From Aequorivita sp. (GTDB lineage: Bacteria > Bacteroidota > Bacteroidia > Flavobacteriales > Flavobacteriaceae), in contig NVXN01000006.1 of the NCBI GenBank assembly GCA_002733915.1, positions 159,008 through 165,260 of the forward strand: a stretch of DNA of 6,253 nucleotides, given 5' to 3'. The stretch's first letter is position 1. Every line of letters begins with the position of its first letter. Below, piece after piece: positions 1 to 4,722 of the stretch. The position numbers and the translations under genes are program-made. The notes under the pieces were generated by a model. It had not been told where the DNA came from. It saw only the letters and a list, made by a program, of their open reading frames with translations, and ran no database searches.

Positions 1-6
1 AAAAGG

Positions 7-14
7 CAAAGATA
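7..14 (-). promoter_or_regulatory. possible divergent promoter -7 element for a gene left of the window
   Basis: On the minus strand this reads TATCTTTG, an exact match to the Bacteroidetes -7 consensus TAnnTTTG. The expected -33 TTTG is poorly kept: TTTT occurs at an 18-base spacing and ATTT at 19. If it is real, transcription would start within the first few bases of the window and run left, divergent from xerD. In many Bacteroidetes the gene divergent from xerD is aroQ (type II dehydroquinase), but none of it is visible here, so that is only a guess. Confidence 0.35.
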
Positions 15-84
15 CTTTTAATGTTATGGCTTAAAATATATTTAGTTTTTTGTTAACTATTGTTTTTAGTAGTAATATAGTGGT

Positions 85-981
85 ATGAAGTGGCAACAAA
101 GTTTAAAGGATTATCAAAACTACTTGCGTTTGGAACGTGGGCTTTCCGAAAATTCCATTATAAATTATTCGCTGGATGTAAAAAAACTGATACAGTGGTT
201 GGAAACCAATGAAGTAAACACCTCCCCAGTTTCCATTTCTGAAGAAACGTTGCAGCAATTTATTTATGACATCGCAAAAAAAGTAAACCCACGCTCCCAA
301 AGCAGGCTTATTTCTGGTTTGAAAGGATTTTTTAATTACCTAATCTTTGAAGATTATCGAAAAACAAATCCTTTGGAACTCATTGAATCCCCAAAACTGG
401 GAAGAAAGCTTCCGGATACATTGGCTGTTGATGAAATTGACGCCCTTATAAATGCCATAGATTTAAGCAACAAACATGGCGAGCGTAACCGCGCAATTCT
501 TGAAACTCTTTATGGCTGTGGCCTACGGGTTTCAGAGCTTACCAACCTAAAGATTTCCGATCTGTTTTTTGATGAAGGATTTATTAAAGTAACGGGAAAA
601 GGCAATAAGCAGCGTTTAGTTCCCATTGGTACAACGACCGAAAAATATATCACCATTTATAGAAAGGAAGTAAGGGTACATCAAGAAATTGATACTGCCG
701 CCAAGGATACGCTTTTCCTAAACCAGCATGGCAGACCGTTGACCCGCGCCATGATATTCACTATTGTAAAACGTTTGGCTGAAAAAGCAGGAATCCGGAA
801 AACGGTAAGCCCGCATACCTTTCGGCATTCGTTTGCCACACATCTTCTAGAAAATGGTGCCGATCTTCGTGCCATACAAGAAATGCTGGGCCATGAGAGT
901 ATTACGACTACTGAAATATATACACATATAGACCGAAAGCATTTGACAGAAATCATCAATCGGTACCATCCAAGAAAATAA
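85..981 (+). CDS. xerD: site-specific tyrosine recombinase XerD
   Basis: This is a 298-residue tyrosine recombinase, the usual size of XerC/XerD proteins. Residues 1-90 form the SAM-like N-terminal core-binding domain and about 110-290 the catalytic domain. All expected active-site residues are visible: Arg148 in GLRVSEL, the beta-hairpin Lys172 in GKGNKQR, His244 and Arg247 in SPHTFRH, His270 in LGH, and the nucleophile Tyr279 in IYTH. Family knowledge: with a partner Xer protein it resolves chromosome dimers at dif near the terminus, activated by FtsK at the septum. XerD is preferred over XerC from the overall likeness to Bacteroidetes proteins annotated XerD, but the two paralogues are hard to separate by eye. 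The ATG at 85 gives a normal N-terminus and has no strong Shine-Dalgarno. The protein is intact and shows no integrase-type extensions or nearby att-like repeats, so it looks like the housekeeping enzyme and not a mobile-element integrase. Confidence 0.93.
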   Translation: MKWQQSLKDYQNYLRLERGLSENSIINYSLDVKKLIQWLETNEVNTSPVSISEETLQQFIYDIAKKVNPRSQSRLISGLKGFFNYLIFEDYRKTNPLELIESPKLGRKLPDTLAVDEIDALINAIDLSNKHGERNRAILETLYGCGLRVSELTNLKISDLFFDEGFIKVTGKGNKQRLVPIGTTTEKYITIYRKEVRVHQEIDTAAKDTLFLNQHGRPLTRAMIFTIVKRLAEKAGIRKTVSPHTFRHSFATHLLENGADLRAIQEMLGHESITTTEIYTHIDRKHLTEIINRYHPRK

Positions 982-984
982 GTT

Positions 985-999
985 GAAGTGCAACACTTC
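985..999. other. small hairpin just after xerD, weak terminator candidate
   Basis: A perfect 6-bp inverted repeat (GAAGTG, loop CAA, CACTTC) begins four bases after the xerD stop codon. It could cap the 3' end of the xerD transcript. It lacks a following T tract on the + strand (CTTCAGATAC follows), so it does not qualify as a standard intrinsic terminator. The rest of the 141-base gap up to the aldo/keto reductase is AT-rich and shows no other clear structure. Confidence 0.3.
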
Positions 1000-1089
1000 C
1001 TTCAGATACAAAACAATGGTTTAAATTTTCGCCTTGGTTAAAAAAAACCTAAACTTTCCCAAATCTTTCAAATTCCAACTGTCCTTTTG

Positions 1090-1096
1090 TATTTTG
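1090..1096 (+). promoter_or_regulatory. weak promoter-like element upstream of the aldo/keto reductase
   Basis: TATTTTG resembles the Bacteroidetes -7 box TAnnTTTG but is one base short, and the best -33 candidate 20 bases upstream is TTTC instead of TTTG. Its position would give a short leader of about 20 bases before the ATG at 1123, which is plausible. The 141-base gap after xerD also suggests that the reductase has its own promoter. Low confidence because both boxes are imperfect. Confidence 0.25.
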
Positions 1097-1122
1097 AAAA
1101 GAAAAATTAAATCAAACAAAAG

Positions 1123-2130
1123 ATGAAAACATTAGAATTTAGCAACGGAGATAAAATGCACGCTATAGGGATGGGAACATGGAAATCCACTGGCAGCGAA
1201 GTTAAAAAGGCGGTGAAAGATGCAATTCACGCAGGGTACCGCCATATAGATACCGCAGCCGCCTACGGCAATGAAGAGGAGATAGGTGAAGCCCTTGCAG
1301 AAATATTCGACGAAGGTGAAATATTTCGTGAAGATCTATTCATCACCTCAAAACTCTGGAACGATTCGCATGCCGAAGGACAGGTAAGACCCGCTTTGGA
1401 AGAATCCCTTAAGAAACTTAAACTCGATTATTTAGATTTATATTTAATCCATTGGCCAGTAGCTTTTAGACATGGTGTTGACTTTCCAAACAAACCTGAG
1501 GATTATTTAACTCCTGAGGAGGCGCCAATAATTGAAACTTGGAAACAGATGGAAAAAGCTAAGAAAGATGGCCTTGCACGCCACATTGGGGTTTCCAACT
1601 TCAGTGATATAAAATTAAAAGATCTGATCGCCCAAGCAACCATTAAGCCTGAAATGAACCAAGTGGAGCTTCATCCCCTGCTTCAACAGGCTGATCTTTT
1701 AAAATATTGCAAATCAGAAAATATACATATTACCGCGTATTCCCCCTTGGGTTCAGGAGATCGATCTGATGCTATGAAAGGAAAAGACGAACCCAATCTT
1801 TTGGAAATTAAAACGATTAAAGAAATTGCAAGAAAACACAATGCCTCTGCCGGACAAATTCTGATAAGTTGGCATGCGCATCGCGGGAACGCTGCTATCC
1901 CCAAATCAACCAGTAAGGAACACATAGAGGAAAATTTTAAAGCGGCCTCTATAGAACTAGAAGATTCAGATATGAAGGCAATTGCCAATTTGGACGAGCA
2001 TTATCGATTTATTACAGGTAAATTTTTTGAGGAACCTAGTAAGGGTTATGAAGATATTTATGATGAAAACTCTCCTATTGTTGAAAGTATCAAAAAAGGT
2101 ATTGATACTGTAAAGAATGTTTTTAAATAA
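1123..2130 (+). CDS. aldo/keto reductase, AKR1-like, NAD(P)H-dependent
   Basis: A complete 335-residue cytosolic aldo/keto reductase with a (beta/alpha)8 barrel. The catalytic tetrad is intact: Asp43 and Tyr48 in HIDTAAAYGNE, Lys77 in ITSKLW, and His110 in LIHWP. Other family signatures are GVSNF (156-160), the Asn179-Gln180-Glu182 region, SPLGSGD (207-213) and the cofactor loop IPKSTS (259-264). Family knowledge: such enzymes reduce aldehydes and ketones to alcohols, often for detoxification or sugar metabolism; the substrate cannot be read from the sequence. Aligned by eye with aldose reductase, the Arg that holds the NADPH 2'-phosphate (human Arg268) is replaced by His267, which may loosen NADPH preference. 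The protein resembles eukaryotic AKR1 members through the LDEHYRFI segment near the C-terminus. It carries a tail of about 35 residues after that, rich in charged residues. It is probably monocistronic, with no functional tie to either neighbour. Confidence 0.92.
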   Translation: MKTLEFSNGDKMHAIGMGTWKSTGSEVKKAVKDAIHAGYRHIDTAAAYGNEEEIGEALAEIFDEGEIFREDLFITSKLWNDSHAEGQVRPALEESLKKLKLDYLDLYLIHWPVAFRHGVDFPNKPEDYLTPEEAPIIETWKQMEKAKKDGLARHIGVSNFSDIKLKDLIAQATIKPEMNQVELHPLLQQADLLKYCKSENIHITAYSPLGSGDRSDAMKGKDEPNLLEIKTIKEIARKHNASAGQILISWHAHRGNAAIPKSTSKEHIEENFKAASIELEDSDMKAIANLDEHYRFITGKFFEEPSKGYEDIYDENSPIVESIKKGIDTVKNVFK

Positions 2131-2148
2131 TCTAATCTACTGAATAAT

Positions 2149-2190
2149 AGAAATAAAAAAAGCTCCCTTTGGAGCTTTTTTTTTATTTCT
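2149..2190. terminator. bidirectional intrinsic terminator between the reductase gene and rny
   Basis: A long inverted repeat: AGCTCC (2161-2166), loop CTTT, GGAGCT (2171-2176). It is flanked by an A run on the left (2155-2161) and a T run on the right (2176-2184), and extended by AGAAAT / ATTTCT at the outer ends. On either strand this gives a GC-containing stem followed by a U tract, so it can stop both the rightward reductase transcript (stop codon ends at 2130) and the leftward rny transcript (stop codon at 2201-2203). The two arms match apart from two extra T residues in the right-hand run. Confidence 0.93.
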
Positions 2191-2200
2191 ATACTTGGTC

Positions 2201-3763
2201 TTATTTTGCAATATTCACAGCACGTGTTTCGCGAATAACAGTGACTTTCACCTGTCCAGGATAGGTCATGTCTGTTTGGATTTTTTGTGAAATTTCAAAA
2301 GAAAGCTGGGCTGCCTTTTCATCACTCACTTTTTCACTTTCAACCATTACACGAAGCTCTCGCCCTGCCTGGATTGCATATGCTTTATTTACGCCACCAA
2401 ATCCGAAAGCAATATCTTCCAAATCTTTCAACCGCTGAATATAACTATCCAGCACTTGGCGTCTTGCACCCGGTCTTGCACCGCTAATAGCATCGCAAAC
2501 TTGAACAATTGGAGAGAGCAATCCGGTCATTTCAATTTCATCGTGGTGGGCTCCAATTGCATTGCAAACCTCTGGCTTTTCACCATATTTCTCAGCCCAT
2601 TGCATTCCTAAAAGTGCGTGTGGCATTTCGGTTTCCGTTTCAGGAACTTTTCCAATATCGTGCAACAATCCAGCCCGTTTTGCCAATTTGGCGTTCAGTC
2701 CAAGCTCCGCAGCCATTACACCACAAAGTCTTGCCACTTCGCGCGAGTGATGCAAAAGATTTTGGCCATAAGAAGAACGATATTTCATACGTCCAACGGC
2801 TTTTATAAGTTCGGGGTGCAGACCGTGTATTCCCAAATCGATAACGGTTCTTTTTCCCACTTCAATAATCTCCTCTTCAATTTGTTTGGTGGTTTTTTGA
2901 ACCACCTCTTCAATACGTGCCGGGTGAATACGCCCATCGGTAACCAATTTGTGAAGTGATAATCGCGCAATTTCCCTTCTCACGGAATCAAAACAGGAAA
3001 GAATGATAGCCTCTGGTGTATCGTCAACAATAATCTCCACGCCCGTGGCAGCTTCAATGGCGCGGATGTTTCTACCTTCACGTCCAATAATTCTACCTTT
3101 TACATCATCGCTTTCAAGATTGAACACAGATACACAGTTTTCCACTGCTTCTTCCGTTCCTATACGCTGAATGGTATTGATTATAATTTTTTTGGCCTCT
3201 TGCTGGGCAGTCATTTTTGCTTCTTCCATGGAAGATTGAACATATGCCATTGCCTGCGTCTTGGCCTCGTCTTTCAAGCTTTCCATCAACTGTGCCTTTG
3301 CATCTTCAGCAGAAAGACTGCTAATTACCTCCAACTGTTCCACTTGACTTCGGTGAAGCTTTTCTACTTCGCTTTGCTTTTTGTCGAGTAAGGAAATTCT
3401 CTCGTCATAATCGGTCTTTTTTTCTTCAAGCTCAGCATTTAATTTTTTCAATTTTGCAAGTTCGCTGGAAGCTTGTGATTCTTTATCGCGTGTTCTTTTT
3501 TCTGCTTCTGAAATCTTTTTATCACGGTTAAGGATTACTTTTTCGTGCTCTGACTTCAGTTCCAAAAACTTCTCTTTAGCCTGAAGAATTTTATCCTTTT
3601 TTATGGTTTCGGCTTCTGATTTTGCCTCTTTCAGTATTGAGGATGCGCTCTTTTTTGCTCTTATTATAAGTTGGGAGGCGTTATTGCGCTCGAGTATTTT
3701 TGCAATAAAAAAACCAATCGCAATACCAACTATGGCGCTAATTACAATAGTTATGATGTCCAT
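2201..3763 (-). CDS. rny: ribonuclease Y, membrane-anchored endoribonuclease
   Basis: A complete 520-residue RNase Y, the typical length. Domains in order: one N-terminal transmembrane anchor (about 3-21, hydrophobic, followed by Lys/Arg); a long charged coiled coil (about 30-150); a KH RNA-binding domain (about 210-275) with the GxxG loop GREG at 227-230; and an HD domain (about 335-430). The HD domain contains His338/His339, the HD pair His368-Asp369 in LLHDIGK, His406-His407-Asp408 and Asp424 in VCDA. The C-terminal part ends in the conserved [12 protein letters not shown] segment. Family knowledge: RNase Y makes initiating endonucleolytic cuts in mRNA at the inner face of the membrane and is metal dependent through the HD residues. 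All key residues are present. The ATG at 3763 places the membrane segment at the very N-terminus, as expected. It lies downstream of zapA and the 6S-like RNA, with a terminator-like U run in between, so its expression may come from readthrough or from an unrecognised promoter. Confidence 0.97.
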   Translation of the reverse strand: MDIITIVISAIVGIAIGFFIAKILERNNASQLIIRAKKSASSILKEAKSEAETIKKDKILQAKEKFLELKSEHEKVILNRDKKISEAEKRTRDKESQASSELAKLKKLNAELEEKKTDYDERISLLDKKQSEVEKLHRSQVEQLEVISSLSAEDAKAQLMESLKDEAKTQAMAYVQSSMEEAKMTAQQEAKKIIINTIQRIGTEEAVENCVSVFNLESDDVKGRIIGREGRNIRAIEAATGVEIIVDDTPEAIILSCFDSVRREIARLSLHKLVTDGRIHPARIEEVVQKTTKQIEEEIIEVGKRTVIDLGIHGLHPELIKAVGRMKYRSSYGQNLLHHSREVARLCGVMAAELGLNAKLAKRAGLLHDIGKVPETETEMPHALLGMQWAEKYGEKPEVCNAIGAHHDEIEMTGLLSPIVQVCDAISGARPGARRQVLDSYIQRLKDLEDIAFGFGGVNKAYAIQAGRELRVMVESEKVSDEKAAQLSFEISQKIQTDMTYPGQVKVTVIRETRAVNIAK

Positions 3764-3784
3764 TTTTAGTTGAATTATATGTAT

Positions 3785-3804
3785 AAAAAAAGCCTACATC
3801 AATA
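3785..3804 (-). terminator. intrinsic terminator formed by the 3' arm of the 6S-like RNA
   Basis: The 3' arm of the closing helix (UAUUGAUGUAGGC, 3804-3792) is followed immediately by T7 (3791-3785). Paired with the 5' arm at 3954-3942, it gives a stable stem with a GC-rich base next to a U tract, so the RNA's own closing helix should release RNA polymerase. It lies 21 bases before the rny start codon. The long distance between the arms makes it an unusual terminator, because the whole RNA must fold before the U tract is reached. Confidence 0.6.
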
Positions 3805-3954
3805 TATTTATTTTGAATAAACTCCTTAAAATGAATGTTTAGGGCTAACAAGCTGGTCAAGTATCCGCTCAAAGACGGCTCGCTTTTACAACTTCAACTC
3901 ACCCTTTTTAAAGAATTCCTGTTGAGTTTACCAAAAATTAGTATTAATGTAGGC
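3785..3954 (-). ncRNA. ssrS: 6S RNA (flavobacterial type), candidate ssrS
   Basis: The 217-base gap between rny and zapA holds a large rod-like RNA on the minus strand. Closing helix: 3954-3942 pairs with 3804-3792 over 13 bp with one G-U (RNA 5' end GCCUACAUUAAUA). Second helix: 3931-3924 (GUAAACUC) pairs with 3824-3817 (GAGUUUAU), 8 bp. Next comes an AU-rich internal bubble (about 3923-3905 opposite 3841-3825). An apical arm follows with GGG 3904-3902 / CCC 3844-3842, AAGUUG 3894-3889 / CAGCUU 3855-3850, and CCGU 3878-3875 / GCGG 3868-3865. Seven T residues (minus strand, 3791-3785) follow the closing helix directly. Long closing stem, open central bubble and apical arm is the 6S design, which mimics an open promoter and binds sigma-A RNA polymerase. 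Location next to zapA matches the known zapA-ssrS linkage in proteobacteria. The identity rests on structure and position drawn by eye, not on a covariance search. The exact 5' end is uncertain. Confidence 0.8.
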
Positions 3955-3956
3955 AG

Positions 3957-3964
3957 TAACCTTA
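3957..3964 (-). promoter_or_regulatory. possible weak -7 element for a separate 6S RNA promoter
   Basis: On the minus strand this reads TAAGGTTA, which shares TA and two Ts with TAnnTTTG. It lies right before the predicted RNA 5' end at about 3954. No TTTG is found 19-21 bases further upstream. The RNA may equally be processed from the zapA transcript, since zapA ends only 27 bases before it. Recorded because the start point matters for the RNA's function. Confidence 0.15.
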
Positions 3965-3980
3965 TTTAATTTAAAGAACG

Positions 3981-4271
3981 TTATGATAATTGCTCCTGCA
4001 GCAAACGGTCCAAAGCCTTTAGCCTTGTTTCTGTTTCCTGGGTATCGCTTGAATTATCAATTTGCTTTTGCTCTACCTGGGCTGCAAACTGGAGGGCGCA
4101 CATGGCTAACACATCCTGTTTATCGCGTACGGCATAACTTTGCTCGAACTTCTTAATCATTTCTTCTATCTTTTTGCTTGCCAACCGCAACCCCTCTTCC
4201 TGTGAAGGATTAATGGTCAAGGGATAAACCCTGTCTGCAATTGATAGCTTTATTTTTAATGGTTCGGCCAT
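3981..4271 (-). CDS. zapA: cell division protein ZapA
   Basis: A complete 96-residue ZapA-like protein, a normal length for the family. The N-terminus LKIKLSIADRVYPLTINPSQEE matches the ZapA beta-hairpin start, in which a short strand pair is followed by the (S/E)EE helix. From about residue 24 to the end it is helical, with a charged coiled coil in the C-terminal half (for example KKIEEMIKKFEQ and a QLS end). Family knowledge: ZapA tetramers bundle FtsZ filaments and stabilise the Z-ring at mid-cell. It starts 10 bases after the stop codon of the upstream coiled-coil gene, so the two are co-transcribed. It is followed 27 bases later by the 6S-like RNA. No Shine-Dalgarno is visible before the ATG; the AT-rich leader is typical of Bacteroidetes. 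Confidence 0.93.
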   Translation of the reverse strand: MAEPLKIKLSIADRVYPLTINPSQEEGLRLASKKIEEMIKKFEQSYAVRDKQDVLAMCALQFAAQVEQKQIDNSSDTQETETRLKALDRLLQEQLS

Positions 4272-4281
4272 TGTTATATTT

Positions 4282-4572
4282 TTATTCGGAAAGTTGGCTT
4301 ATGCAATGGTCAATTTCCCGAATGAGAGCGTTTATCTTGAGTTTAGTTTCTCGTTTATGCTGGTCGCTGCCGAGCATTGAATTTGCCATTTTTAATGAGT
4401 TACATTTTTCGGTCCAAATTTCAATTTCTTCTTCAAATTGTTGCTGTTTCGACTGTAAAATTTTGAGGTCTTCCTCTAATGCTGCGTTGGCCTTGGTTAA
4501 TTTTTCGTGCCTTTTGAGCAGCTCGCCAATTCTATTTTCAAGAGAATCAACTATTTCAGAAAGATTACTCAT
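4282..4572 (-). CDS. small coiled-coil protein encoded with zapA, candidate ZapB/ZauP-like partner
   Basis: A 96-residue soluble protein with no signal peptide or membrane segment. Residues 3-65 show hydrophobic heptad spacing (Leu4, Ile7, Leu11, Ile15, Leu18, then Leu/Ile through a Glu/Lys/Gln-rich stretch), so it should form a long coiled coil. A separate C-terminal helix (about 73-95, KLKINALIREIDHCISQL) is more hydrophobic and looks like the conserved signature of the family. It has no enzymatic motif. It is the first gene after the strong promoter at 4600-4630 and sits 10 bases upstream of zapA. Family knowledge: small coiled-coil division proteins are encoded next to zapA in other phyla (ZauP in Caulobacter; a ZapB-like gene beside zapA in Pseudomonas). 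A role as ZapA partner is therefore inferred from shape and linkage, not from recognised homology. I am confident it is a real gene and only moderately confident of its role. Confidence 0.88.
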   Translation of the reverse strand: MSNLSEIVDSLENRIGELLKRHEKLTKANAALEEDLKILQSKQQQFEEEIEIWTEKCNSLKMANSMLGSDQHKRETKLKINALIREIDHCISQLSE

Positions 4573-4599
4573 TAAAATCTGTGTTCAATACTTCTTTCA

Positions 4600-4630
4600 C
4601 AAAGTTAGCATACCATCGTTAATAAGCAAA
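4600..4630 (-). promoter_or_regulatory. Bacteroidetes sigma-A promoter for the coiled-coil/zapA/6S operon
   Basis: On the minus strand, TTTG (4630-4627), a 19-base spacer and TAACTTTG (4607-4600) match the Bacteroidetes -33/-7 consensus TTTG-N19-21-TAnnTTTG at every fixed position. Transcription should begin about 4-7 bases further on, near 4593-4596. That leaves a leader of roughly 20-25 bases before the ATG at 4572. It is the clearest promoter in the window and would drive the coiled-coil gene, zapA and probably the 6S-like RNA. Confidence 0.85.
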
Positions 4631-4722
4631 CAGTTTTCCATTATTTTTTGTATTATTGAAAAATAGATACAATAAACCAATTCTCTCCCCTTTTAATTAT
4701 AGCGTATTCTTATTTTTACACT

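Noticed and set aside
43..50. TAGTTTTT as a -7 box for xerD
   Set aside because: It matches only part of TAnnTTTG, and no TTTG lies 19-21 bases upstream; the region is simply AT-rich.
85..981. Tyrosine recombinase as the integrase of a mobile element
   Set aside because: Length and sequence fit housekeeping XerD. There is no tRNA, att-like direct repeat or phage/ICE gene nearby, and the neighbours are core genes.
1040..1054. GGTT / AACC repeat around an A run as a terminator for xerD
   Set aside because: The stem would be only 4 bp with an all-A loop and no following T tract on the + strand.
2287..2959. Several + strand open frames of 62-113 codons opposite rny
   Set aside because: They overlap each other and the conserved HD-domain coding region on the other strand. 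Their translations are His/Phe/Gln-rich, as expected for shadow frames, and show no domain.
4651..4658. TATTATTG as a -7 box for the M23 gene
   Set aside because: It is one base off the consensus, but no -33 TTTG exists at the right spacing, and the next TTTG (4647-4650) abuts it.
4241..4666. 141-codon open frame on the + strand over zapA's start and the coiled-coil gene
   Set aside because: It is antisense to two well-supported genes and has a Ser/Cys/Phe-rich composition typical of the reverse reading of charged coiled-coil sequence. It has no recognisable motif.
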